Positions 41,492 to 52,144 of a DNA stretch of 64,000 nucleotides are shown piece after piece (position 1 is the first letter of the stretch; every line of letters starts with the position of its first letter). The position numbers and the translations under genes are program-made. The notes below the pieces were generated by a model that saw nothing but the letters and a program-made list of their open reading frames with translations, was not told the origin of the DNA and made no database searches. Source of the DNA: Corynespora cassiicola (taxonomy: Eukaryota > Ascomycota > Dothideomycetes > Pleosporales > Corynesporascaceae). The stretch lies in NCBI GenBank assembly GCA_022059125.1, contig JAEUWY010000006.1, forward strand, positions 682,001 through 746,000, written 5' to 3'.

Positions 41492-43748
41492 ATCACCCTG
41501 GCCCACAATCTCAACGATCGGGATTTTTCCTCGCCCCCGTTTCCCCTTGTCGATGTCGAACGAGTAATGTGCCTCCACCGTTTGTTGATCCCCCTCCCCT
41601 TACAAAGTCAACGTTCGCGTATTCCCATTCCGAGGCCCCACGGCGGGATTTCTGCCTTTCTTTCTTTTTTGCGCTTTTTTTTAAAAATGATTTGCGGGTT
41701 TGTCGACTGTTGTGCGCGTGACGATCCCAACGGTAGGGCATTATTTCTCTCTCTCGCGTTCTGCCTATCCATCTGCCTGTAATCCTGGTCTGGCCGACAT
41801 GGCTGGCTGACAGGGTTGGCCCCGGGGAACCAAAAAAAAAAAAAGACCCTTGGGCGGACATGTTGTTGTATGTCTGGATGGATGTGCGGGAAGAGAGCAC
41901 GCACGTAGCACATGCATATATACCTTCCCGAAGCGGGAGGCTGTCACAATCTACCGCATTGCTTGATGCATGTGTGTGGGCATGGGTATTTGGGGGGCTT
42001 GGACGTGGGCGTGCATGCATGCGGGTTTTTTTTTCCCTTTGGCGACGGGCAGGTGTTTTGCCTATTTCCTTTTTTTTTTCCCAATCCCTCTCTTTTCGCG
42101 TTTTGGGGGACGAAGGGGTAAAAACAGTATGCAGGGTGTGGAGGGTGCGAGGCTGGGTGTGTGACTGGGTTGGGGATGTGTGGTGTGATGCGTTGTTGTG
42201 TTACCTTGAGGGATGTATGTATGCACGTGTGTACATGTCCTGGATCTTGCGAATACCGAAGTCCGTGGAGAGCTGGTTGGAAGGGAGGCAAGGGTAAGAG
42301 TGTTTGAGGGACTTGGTCCAGGGCGTTGCCTCGGGAGAGTCAGCCTCTCGATGTAATTGAGGTTATTGATAAAACCCTTTCTTGTGGACGTGCGAAATAT
42401 ATGACGTTTTCAGCGAGATCTTTTGGTTTGGTCGCCTTTTCTTTGCTAGGACTACATACCATGGTGATCTTACCTTATTCTCCACCCTGGACAATGCTAC
42501 AGAGTTTGTTCTGAAGATTGCACTCCTTGTCTACGACATGGGCGCACATGTCATGATGAAATACAAGAGAGTTCTTGTCCAATTCAAAATCAATATCAGT
42601 GCATATCCAGCCTTCGTACAGTCATGTTGAGTGATTAGATTAGAATCGTGCATGATGGTGATTCTTGGGACGAATCTGGATCTTGATAGCGGGTTTCCGG
42701 TCTTGGTGGGGCTGTATGTTCATCGACTCCCTCAATACGGGGATCGGAATTTTCAATTGCTCAAGGCGGTCGGAAAAAATGGAAATACCAGCGGGGTGGG
42801 GGAGGGAAAGCGGACATGAAAGTTTGAGAATATCCGACATGCACTTGGCAAGTCCGAAATTATATATTGGATTTGTCAGTAGTCTCCGTCTCTATTTTAA
42901 AGGCAATGTACATATAACAATCAACATATTAGCATAGGTTTCTCTATGAAGTATAAGCAACTTCATTTTTGAAAAAAAACATGAAGGTTTGGCAGATTAG
43001 TCTGTTCAGGCTGGTGCTAAGTAGTGTTCAGTAACAAAACATGTTTTAATGAGATGTGAGCTTCAGATCAAGCAAAATAAGTGGAAAACGGCTTTTATCT
43101 GCCATCCAAGCTTGTCATAGTTTTTCTCATCATTTAAATCCGAATATAACGTCACTAATTTGTCTTCAATTACTACGGTTAGAAGTATGGTGCAGGTGGC
43201 GCAGGTCTGTCAATGAGACCATCCACGTCAAATGTTCTGTAGTAACATACAATTCAGAAACTGCAGGTAAATCACCGTTCTATCAAACTGATATTGAAAA
43301 ACATGTCTCCGCGGACGAAATAGCTGCCTCCGCGGGCCATGTATTACTCCAGCTCTGCACCTATTCTTGGCAACTTGTTTCTCCACAATCAAACTTTGGC
43401 AAAGCATGTTACATGTTGCTCACAAGTCATATATCTCTATGGAAAGCCTTAGATTTCCGACCGATTTTTCTTCATTTCTAGTCTAGTATATTCCAATGTG
43501 CAAAGTCGCGTTGATTGCCCCGGCCCCTTTCTCCCCTAACCTGAGTTTTGAAGCATAAGCGACCTCTTGTGCAATCTGTTCCCATCCTTCAGAATAGGCT
43601 AAACGCGGAGGGTTCTCATAGGCCAGCTAAAGCGATAGGTAATAGATAAATGTACACACAAGAAAGCTAAAATCATGAGCTGAATCTACGTCTAATTTCA
43701 CTTTCTGACTAGCTTTCGCCAAAAATTTGAACCCAAGTCAAACCTGCA

Positions 43749-45272
43749 ATGTCAAGTGATGATATGAAGTGTGATGGATCACTTTTATTCGCTTTTAACA
43801 AGACTCATCCCATGACGAATACCGATATTATTGGCATTGGTGTAAGTACAACGCAATCCACTGGCCAGCCTCGAGATAACAGTCATACCCAGGTCATTTT
43901 GGCTTTCTCGGTGACAGCTTATATTTCCTTCTTCGTAAGCTTCACCTTCTATGTGATGGGACATGTACCTGATCAAGTCTTAGGTGGATTTGAGAGGAGG
44001 CTAGTCAAACAGAGACTCTCGTCGGATGTGATAGAATATTTCCAAAGAGGGGTATCATACGTGAGCGAGCAGCAGCTGGTCGTTGCTATAGGGGTCCTTT
44101 TGGCCGCTCTTCCAAGCCGAAAAGAACATACAGTCATCGAACACCAAAAGATTGTATACCTTGGATGAATGACCACTAGCATTCACTTGTCGACATCGAG
44201 CATATTGCGATTATGGTTTTGGGGAAAGCCTTACCACAGTGCTTTCAAGTCGTTCACCATGATCATATTACTGGCTCTCATGTGTATTGCCATCTTCCCT
44301 ACGATTCAATATCAATGGAGTGGCGCCACAGTCTATGATATGGGTCTGTGTACCGGTCCTGATGCTTGCTGGGGCCTTGTGGAGCAAATGGGACTCCACT
44401 GGGATCGCGCAGGTAAACCCGATAGGCTGACACCACAGGGCGTGTTTGCCTATATCATGCTCATAGTCACTTACCTCTGGAAATGTGCCATGGTGTTTCA
44501 AAAGGCCTATGAAGTTACTCATGACCTTCTCCAGCGTCCTCTTCAACGCATTGAAAAAACCATTTCGAGAATGGACACCCTCACTTCTTCCAAAAGAGTG
44601 TACACAAAATGGAAGAACCGAATAGTCATTGGAATCTATATCTATATTCTTGCCATAATCGAGACTTTAAGGTCATGGGCATTTGCACATTTTGTCGTAG
44701 GCATACATCTGGCCTGGAGTTCGTCCCAACTCTACATCCCACGCGTCAAGAACCTTCCGCCCTGCGTTAGCGACTATCTAAATTTATGGTCATTCGGGCA
44801 GATTTTACCTCTTATTTTACTACTTGCTCCAATATATAGCATTGGAACCTATTACACCGACAAGATCGAATCCAAAGGTCAGGGGGTCAACAATGCCCAA
44901 GGAGCCTTCGGAAATATAGCTTCATCCACGAACAACAACTCTTCCAACTTCTATTTGGATCTCCAAACATTCATTCAACATACCAAGAATTCTCTAAACC
45001 AAAACCTTAAGCAATTCCATGAGGCATTTTGCAATTTTTTCTTCTCGACATGGCAATTCAAATACGTCTTTGTTAATCATTGCTTGATTTGTGTTATGAG
45101 TATTTTCGCATACTTCTTCTCAGCTGCTTCTGCTATGATCGGCCAAATTGAAACAGCATGACATACCAAATTATGGTACGAGACAAGTTGGAGACTGTGG
45201 CCCACTGTAATGGCGACTGCTCTATCCTTTATCGTACTTTATACTCTCTCCGTGGCACTGGTGGTCTTTAGT
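43749..45272 (+). pseudogene. multipass membrane protein of an uncharacterised fungal family, interrupted by in-frame TGA
   Basis: I recognise an uncharacterised Pezizomycotina membrane-protein family whose members begin with an N(T/P)D(I/V)(I/V)GIGV block. Exon 1 starts at 43749. A 51-nt stop-free intron, 43842-43892 (GTAAGT..CAG), is removed to give NTDIIGIGVILAFSVTAY. Hydrophobic segments follow (ILAFSVTAYISFFVSFTFYVMG and others, split here). At 44166-44168 a TGA interrupts the frame exactly where the family has tryptophan (IVYLG-stop-MTTSIHLSTSSILR). The frame then stays open for 330 more codons with further membrane segments and the conserved LWSFGQILPLILLL. Another TGA at 45159-45161 is followed by 36 open codons to a TAG at 45270-45272, so the true end is unclear. 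The intactness beyond the first stop suggests a recent nonsense change or a base error. Function is unknown. Confidence 0.7.
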
Positions 45273-45291
45273 CCTCGGTTACATATCTAGG

Positions 45292-46617
45292 AAATTTTTG
45301 TATCTTTCCGATAAACATAAAGTTCTTCATGTAGCCAATGACTGCGAGATGCTTGGGATGAATGCGAACCTTACTCTGGATTGTTTTAGTAACTTTGACT
45401 GAATGAAGTAAATTGAGTATCTCTGACTTACAAGGCAGATATATTTAAACTAGTCTGATTGACTAGTATGCTGCCCCAGATGCCTGCTTTGGTCTGGCAT
45501 TGAATGAGGTACTGTGCGATGAGAAACTATAGTATCCTGCAAACACGACTCACTACTAGTGCAAGAATCTCTAACTTGGGTTTCTATGAGTAAATTAAGC
45601 ATGTTATAACCCAATACTTCGCTTCATTTTCTACAGATCAACTCTTGGAAATAAAGAACCAATACTTAAAGTTAGCATAGCCTAGGCATCCCCCATGCGC
45701 AGATTGGTGTGATCAATGTCCTTGTTATTTATTTGGTGGGCATATGACGCTCTATTGTTAATTAATTTTGTAGACTTTAGTTATAGCTTGCTTTCTCCCT
45801 AGGGAGGAAGATAAAAGAAATGAAGATCATTATTCATTTGATGATACTTACTCCGTTTACACTTCTGGCACTAGCTCAGATAAGAAACGGCATCTTTCAT
45901 AATGAAGCTGCCCTCCGAAATAACGATTGTTTGTATAGAAAGGCATCTCAAGCGTGAATAAGTAAGTATTCCAGGCAAGCTGATGACCACGGTGGTTCAC
46001 ATACGAGACAACCCAGACCATAAACGTTACCGATATCATCCCAATACATTATACAGTATTAGGTGGAGTGGTTCGCCTAATCTCATAATAAATAGCTCAT
46101 GATGCACTAGCCTAGCGAGGGAACTTGAAGAGCATGAACAGCTATGAAGTATGTTGTTCCACCGCAAAGAAGTATCAGTACGCATATAATAGCGTAAAAA
46201 CACCTTGGAGAGACGGCAAAACGTTGAATATTGGCAACTGCTCATGTACCAGACGACTAATGCGTTTGGTTCACTTGATTCGTGCCGATAACAGATCGTT
46301 CAGATCACTTCACAGAGCATTGTAGTATTCAATTAGCAAAGAAAGCAATTATTTTGGAGATTAATTTTCCACCCTACTTCCATATAGTAAGCCAAGACCA
46401 CTTGACAAAGAGATGCTGTTGTAGGTGAGACCGTCAGAGCTGAAAGGGAGGAAAAAGATAAGATGGAGACCGGAATACCATGCCTGAGACCGAGAGTAAA
46501 CGTCAGGATCGCTCTTATCAAGCGGCTTACCACACCGCAATCCAATCATGTTGAAATGAGGTCTTTGCCCCAGGAAATCATGTTTTTACTCCAAGTTGAC
46601 GCCCCGTATAACTTTTC
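45292..46617. other. AT-rich intergenic stretch
   Basis: About 1.3 kb of AT-rich sequence between the disrupted membrane gene and a minus-strand orphan. Short minus-strand open frames at about 45.86-46.55 kb have plausible splice borders (for example GTAAGC at 46531) but no family resemblance, so I do not call a gene. A decayed gene remains possible. Confidence 0.45.
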
Positions 46618-47406
46618 CTAGCATGTTGAGCGATCGAAGAAGGTTATGAGATTACTGTTCGTCAGCCACGCTACGCTCACATAGATCCGTAACTGGTATT
46701 TTCTGTGAGCTAAACCCAAAGCACCATCGATAACAGACTCACGAGTATACCCATTCAAAAGATATTTGTTAAGCGTCTCCGAGACCTCATCGTATCTACA
46801 CAAATCTACCTCATCCAGGAAGAGGTTTGCCTTGGCTCGGATGCGAGCACAGTGAGCCTGAAAGTTGAGATAGTTGCGAGTGAGACTGTGGACTAGAACC
46901 GTCTCCATGGAGCCTCCAACGATCGGTGAATTATTGAGTCGCATATCATATGTAGCGACGTTGCTCTTGATTGCATTATTGAAGCGAGTGGATGCCTTGT
47001 AGAGAAAAATGATTTCCGAGCTCATGTTCTCCCAGAAGCGAATAGTCGACATAAGAGCGATCCGGCAAGCCGTGGCATTGTGGGCGTTTTCTGATGAGTG
47101 GCCAGCCAGACTACATACATGGCATGTTTTCAAGTGCGGACGAGCAAGGAGATTAAAGCAGTTGGGTTGCGCAGGGATTGGTTTGGCGCCAGCGGGGTTC
47201 ATCTCGCGGACGGCATCGTAAAGGCCTTTGAGCGAGAGCCAAATTCGTGTATCCTGTTCGGGAATTGATGACATGGTGAAAATCAAAGCTGGTGTTGGTG
47301 CTGAATTGTTACCAGAGGCAATGAGAAGTTGAGAGTGGAAATTGAGGAAGATAAGTGGAAGACAGGAAAGGGCGACAGGATATAGATAGGTAGGCGTAGC
47401 TTTCAT
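46618..47406 (-). CDS. orphan protein, possibly secreted or membrane-anchored
   Basis: I do not recognise this protein. The frame is open for 281 codons from 47463. The ATG at 47406 would begin with a hydrophobic stretch (YPVALSCLPLIFLNF) resembling a signal peptide, giving 262 aa. The ATG at 47274 (MSSIPEQDTRIWLSL) would give a soluble 218-aa form. A cluster CHVCSLAGH with further His and Cys residues after it could bind metal or be secretory cysteines. The rest is mostly helical in character (VHSLTRNYLNFQAHCARIRAK). It sits in an AT-rich accessory patch just downstream of NOT2 on the same strand, 300 bp away. Intron-less coding over nearly 800 AT-rich bases argues that it is a real gene. 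Start uncertain. Confidence 0.5.
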   Translation of the reverse strand: MKATPTYLYPVALSCLPLIFLNFHSQLLIASGNNSAPTPALIFTMSSIPEQDTRIWLSLKGLYDAVREMNPAGAKPIPAQPNCFNLLARPHLKTCHVCSLAGHSSENAHNATACRIALMSTIRFWENMSSEIIFLYKASTRFNNAIKSNVATYDMRLNNSPIVGGSMETVLVHSLTRNYLNFQAHCARIRAKANLFLDEVDLCRYDEVSETLNKYLLNGYTRESVIDGALGLAHRKYQLRIYVSVAWLTNSNLITFFDRSTC

Positions 47407-47708
47407 CGCAGAGAGTGAGAAAATGGGCGACTCGTGAAAGAAACTTGCTCTCTCTGCGTTCATGTTAATTATCAGTTATGGCTAAGAATGAGAGTAGACG
47501 ATGTAACATTGTCGCCACTCCCCTGTTTCACTCATCATCATTCACCCATTCTCAGTTTACGGCCACATAATATTTTGCAGGTAATAACCTTGCCGTGTGT
47601 ATCATTAGCGTTGTCTTCCCACCAAACCCTCAAGGTCGGGCTAAGCCATACGCCGCCGTTAGCGCATAATCTGTCCAAAACGCCTTTGATGTATACAGAT
47701 GAATTGCT
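47407..47708. other. intergenic, orphan gene upstream / NOT2 3' end
   Basis: About 300 bp with no gene visible. It must carry the NOT2 3' UTR and the promoter of the orphan gene on the same strand. Confidence 0.5.
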
Positions 47709-49939
47709 TCACATCTGTTGCTGCTGTACCATCGCAGGCCCATGCCGCTGATCCAAATGATCGTAGTTGAGCTCGAACTCTCTCTGTACATGCGTCAGAA
47801 GTCATAGTCAAAAGCAAGTCGTAGAATGCAACACATACCCTTTCCCTTCTCCAGTTTGTAACATCAAAGAACAAATACCATCCACGCTCTTCCTTTGGCG
47901 AGATTCGTATGGGCTGTGGAAGATCGGGGTCCTTCATCATCCATTGCTGCAGCTTCGTATGCCACCTCCAATCACGGCTGAATAACTCATTGGCGGCAAT
48001 TTCTTGCAAGATGTCCCTGGGATACTGGTAGAATATGGCGAGAAGAGTCTCGGCAGAGAAGCTTGACATCTTGGTATGCAGTGGTGGCACATTCGTGACC
48101 GTGTATGCAGCAGGTAGCGTGAAATCTGGAGGTATGACCGGCTTCATGTTGGACTCTACAAAAGGTGATCCAAATGTAGGGTGCAAAGGCGAATTGCTGG
48201 TTTTGTCAGTTACAATTTTGTAGCAGATAAGCAACAGGTTTCTTACTCTGGTCGACTAAGGTCAAGTCCAAGTACCGTTAGGTCTTGACCAAGGGCGAGT
48301 GACGAATAGTCGGGACTATCAAAGGGAATGGTCGACAATAAGCCTGGAAGACCATAACGTTCAGATTCTGTCATTTCCGAAAGCTTCTTGTGCTGGGGAG
48401 CTTGCTGGGCATTAGGGGAGCCCAAGCTTTCACCACCGTAATTTTGATCCATTTGGGACTGTTGCGGCCGCTGTCCGACCGGGCCTACAAAGTTAGACAG
48501 ATTGCCCAAGGTTTGACCGGATCGAGGATTGTTCTAAGACGGGATTAGTATCAATCTATGCATACAGTATAGGGCACACGTACGTCTTGAAGGCCGGTTG
48601 GTGTGCCTCGCAAACTCTCAAGGGGCGTACGAGAGACTAAGAAAGTCAGCAAGATAATTGTGTTGAAGGAAAGGTGGCACTTACTACCACCTGAGTGCTG
48701 ACCTCTGCCGGCAACTGAAGGATTTATGGATCGATCCTGCTGTCCTTCCGTCGGACTTGACAGACCGTTACGTGTCTGGCCTAGCCCAGGAAAAGCAGTC
48801 GAGTTTGTGCTGCCACCATATGCCGCAGCATTTTGTATCATCCCCGTCCTTCTGTCAGGTCCAACTTCGCCGTTGCCTCCACCTCCAAGGGGAGGAAATT
48901 CTTCAATGTTGCCTGTCTGCGGTTGATGGCCGCCAGATAGCTGCCCTACACCTGCCGATCCACCAAAACGGTATTCATCACCCCCACCAGAGAACTGACC
49001 CTGTCCTGATCCAACTGCTTCTTCGTGGGACTGGTTTTGTAATTGCCGATCCGCCGTCTGGCCCGGTTGGCCTTGAGGTGGTCCCTGCCCTTGCGGCCTC
49101 TGGATCGTGGAGTGTTGGGTCGTTCGTAGGTTTGGATTTGACCACATTTGCTGTGCCGACGTATTCTGCTGCGCTTGGGGTGCGCCCGATAAAGAGGGAA
49201 ACTCCCTGCGATCAAATATATTTAGCTTCAAATCGTCCATAGCAACAATCGTTACGCCTTGCAACCGATCCGTCTGGTATATTATTGCTCTTGGTCTTGC
49301 GCCTGCTCGTATAGTGGAACTTAACACTTACTCTAGGTTGAGGGGAGTATGGGGCTGCGAGTTCCCGATAGTCTGCGCAAAGCTTGATAGTCCTGGGCCG
49401 CCGCCGTTTGCTCGCGACTGTGATAATCCTGGTGCCCCGCCCATTGGGCCCCCGAAAGCCCACTGTGAGCCGCTGCCTATTTGTCACACAACGAAGTCAG
49501 CCAAAAGCGCGCTCCATCCCGTAGAGGGGCTTTTTACCTAGTTTTCCATTTTGTAATCTGTTCGATCCAAGCGGCGCACCGCGACCGTTGTTTTGTTGAT
49601 TTTGAAACATGCCTGGGGGGATGTTTCGCAAAGCTTGCGTGCCTGGGCCTGTGCGAAACCAAGTCAGTATGGTTGCAAGAAAGTGGAAGAACCGGGTCGG
49701 GTGGGGGTGGTGGGTGGTGGGTGGGGAGGGGAATGAGTCGAAGGCACAAGAGGGTAAGAGCTGTTCCCAGGCTGAACTTCAAAGCCGCATGGAGCCGTTC
49801 CAATTCGTTCAACTCGAAAACGTAATTGCAAACAGCTACGACAAAAGGTGTTGCGTGCAATAGTGCAGGTCGAGCTTGCGATTGTTCGGGGACCGGAGGC
49901 TCAAAGGGCAGCGGGGAGGAACAGACCTGAACGATTCAT
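47709..49939 (-). CDS. NOT2: CCR4-NOT complex subunit NOT2
   Basis: Not2 (Cdc36) is a scaffold of the CCR4-NOT deadenylase that controls mRNA decay and transcription. I model eight exons: 49939-49927, 49648-49538, 49476-49332, 49205-48685, 48636-48584, 48533-48247, 48196-47839 and 47783-47709 (520 aa, total divisible by three). The N-terminus reads MNRSGPGTQALRNIPPGMF and leads to Gly/Gln/Pro-rich disordered sequence. Two short motifs, LEEFPSLSGAP and NIEEFPPLGGG, recur as in other NOT2 proteins. The C-terminal NOT-box is clear: LGLDLSRPDNSPLHPTFGSPF, shown in family form NxxPLHPTF, then YTVTNVPPLHTKMSSFS, LLAIFYQYPRDILQEIAANEL, in parts, and GWYLFFDVTNWRRERREFELNY. It ends in four glutamines. 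The first coding exon is only 13 nt and is followed by a 278-nt intron. Confidence 0.93.
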
Positions 49940-51295
49940 GGTGTGCAAAGTCGCATACAGACCTATAGAAGAGCGGAAGAACGTCCAAGTTAGATAGAGA
50001 CTCGTAGGGTCGAGGGCGCGATTGTATGGCCGACGTGCCTCGCGTGGTGCAGATGGAGGTGCGGTTGAGCCAAGTAATCTCACCGCCTTCTATATTTGAT
50101 CTAGTGCGGCTCTCGACTCCACGGGCGGTTGTAAAGCCCTGGAGCACGCGTGAACTACCCCTGCCCATGGGGCATATTTATCTGCATGTATAGAACATTG
50201 TAAGAGACAGATGGTATGAGAATCAGTTTTTTCCACAATGTGTCCACCTGAACCAATGCTCCTTCAGCTGCCTTGAGTGCTTTTGATAGGCCTCTAATAG
50301 CTTCTGCTCATTTTATCAAGAAAAGGTGAGATACAATAAAATCTTGCACATTTGTTTAACGATGATAGCACCGGTATTCAAGCCCTGACTTTCTTGAATA
50401 TCCAGGGAGCCAAGCTTTACATTTTGGAAGCATCGCGAGTGTCACGTGCAGCCCCAATGTTCCAAGCCCTGGAGGTTGTAGGACGTCCGATGGAGTATTT
50501 GAGACCCCCCAAAAATTGTATAGTTTTAACCAGGACGGGTTGGATTCTGCGATGATACTATATTGACCGACGATGGAACCAATAATGCGATTATGTCGAC
50601 GTGTTGATATCGGCAGACGGCTGCACGGGTCTGGGAGTGAGATTGCCAAGATGAGCCAAAATGACTCATTTTGGCTCATACAAGTATGCTTGGTAATTGT
50701 AATAATGGGACTGACCCGACGTATTTTGTCCGGTGGAGGAAACAGAGCCGCCGATGGAGATGCAATTTCAAGTCGCAAGAGAGCCCAGTATTCAGCAGCA
50801 GCGCAACAACGAGTATGGCAGCTGTGAGGATGATGTCTGAGAAGTTATGCTGCTCCAGTCGCCAAGCATGCGTATCACCACATCACACGACAACAACCTC
50901 AAGTACTGTAAGACCTAGGAGTTATAGGATGCTTGTGCCGTCTTGAATGGAGTATCGTGCAGGGAGGCTTGAATTACTCATTTTGATTCAACTTGATCAA
51001 GAATGATTCGCAACAGCTGTGAACAAGTATAAATAGTAGAACCGACAATAGTATCAAATGAAGTGAAACCGATGTACAATCAACTACATTCCATTCAACT
51101 ACATTTGGATATAGGTCGGTCCCCCAAGCATCATTACAGCAAGCCTTAAGATTAAAACACTTTTTTTGCCGATGTGATGCAGCTCCAATGGAACATGCAC
51201 TGATCGATACAATTTTCCGACATCGTCTGAGACGAGGCTAACAAAAGATCGTGTTGAAAACGAGAATGAGAGGGAAACACGCTGACCACGACAGG
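49940..51295. other. intergenic, NOT2 promoter and bZIP 3' region
   Basis: About 1.36 kb. No gene is supported. The notable content is a 29-bp perfect palindrome centred on a TGACTCA site (listed separately) and an E-box CACGTG near 50440. Confidence 0.55.
50651..50679. promoter_or_regulatory. 29-bp perfect palindrome containing a Gcn4/AP-1 site
   Basis: The 14-base arms ATGAGCCAAAATGA and TCATTTTGGCTCAT are exact reverse complements around a single C at 50665. The centre reads ATGACTCAT, the optimal Gcn4/CpcA target. It lies about 710 bp upstream of the NOT2 start and about 620 bp downstream of the end of a Gcn4-like bZIP gene. On RNA level the same sequence would form a strong hairpin. Binding is inferred from the motif. 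Confidence 0.7.
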
Positions 51296-52144
51296 CTACT
51301 TTTGCGAGCGAAGCAGTTGACGTAGAGTCTCAACTTCGCCTTCAAGTCTCGCACAACGGACCTTTAGATCGTCCCGTTCGGACTTGACTTCCTTGAGCTC
51401 AGACTCTAGACTGGTCATTTGGTCAACACGCTTCTGTCGGTATCGGCGAGCGGCGAGAGTGTTTGCCCTGCGCTTCTCAACACGAGAAGAGTCGACGGAA
51501 AGTGTGTTGTTCTTGGTGGTTGGCAATTTAGAAGAAGACCGCTCTGGAGAGGAGGAGCTGCGGTTCCCAATGCTTGACGGGGAGGAACCGGTTCCAGGAG
51601 CGTCTATGATGGTTTAGTACATGAGTAAATCATAGTGGCATCATGCGCGTGTACCTGTCTTCGAGAGTTGTGACATGCTTGAGTAGTCCGCGGTAGACGG
51701 CACTGTTAAGACATTGAACGCTTCAGAAGAAGAGACAAAAGGCCCCAACGAATCATTATTGATAGGAAAGGAATCAAGGTCGACAGGTGGTGCAGTGATG
51801 GAGGCCCAGTTCGAATTGTCGTAGAGAGGTAGCTGAGGGTCGATAAGCCCGCCAGTGAGGGCAGGAAGGGAAGTAGAAGACAAAGAAAGGAAAGATGACT
51901 CGGCGGATATGTTGTTGCTCGTGACCGCCGCCGAATAGGCCAAGGCCTGGTCCCAACCAAGGTCTGGACTATTAAGGTGGCTGGGTTGCGACTCTGAGCT
52001 GTCGCGGAGAGAAGGGGTGGAAGGGGGCCTGGCTGGCTGGCCAACTGCTGACGAATGTTGATTGCTGCATGGCTGTATGTTAAAGAGCGGGTCCTGATAC
52101 CCGCTGGTGAAATCTAGGTACTCGTCAAAGAAAATTGGATTTAT
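51296..52144 (-). CDS. bZIP transcription factor, Gcn4/CpcA-like; start codon unresolved
   Basis: This is a nuclear DNA-binding protein of the Gcn4/CpcA type, expected to recognise TGACTCA and control amino-acid or stress genes. Exons are 52144-51655 and 51603-51296; the 51-nt intron has good borders and the join gives LSKTDAPGTGSS. The bZIP occupies the last 60 residues: basic region RRANTLAARRYRQKR (with the Nx7R signature) and a leucine zipper (LESELKEVKSERDDLK, VRCARLEGEVETLRQLL). The N-terminal part is acidic and aromatic (FFDEYLDF) like an activation domain. The frame has no ATG before codon about 160. It opens with ATA AAT CCA directly after an in-frame TGA, which suggests a lost or non-AUG start, or an unseen upstream exon joined at CTAG (52107). 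The length from ATA is 265 aa. Confidence 0.8.

Larger units (their letters stand above)
35465..43748. other. 8.3 kb region without recognisable genes
   Basis: No protein family could be recognised on either strand. The left third (35.5-38.5 kb) is GC-rich and full of low-complexity open frames. From 37.7 to 39.5 kb the + strand is pyrimidine-rich like a long 5' leader. From about 42.3 kb the DNA turns AT-rich. It contains a CAG-rich run, two 16-base C tracts and a 13-base A tract. The left end must hold the mucin promoter. A long non-coding transcript or a fast-evolving gene is possible but not demonstrated. Confidence 0.5.

Noticed and set aside
44166..45161. TGA read as tryptophan (mitochondrial-type code)
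   Set aside because: All neighbouring genes use TGA or other codons as normal stops and have spliceosomal introns, so this is nuclear DNA with the standard code. A mutation is simpler.
45857..46549. minus-strand short frames with splice-like borders
   Set aside because: No family resemblance and no consistent multi-exon model; they may be decayed sequence.
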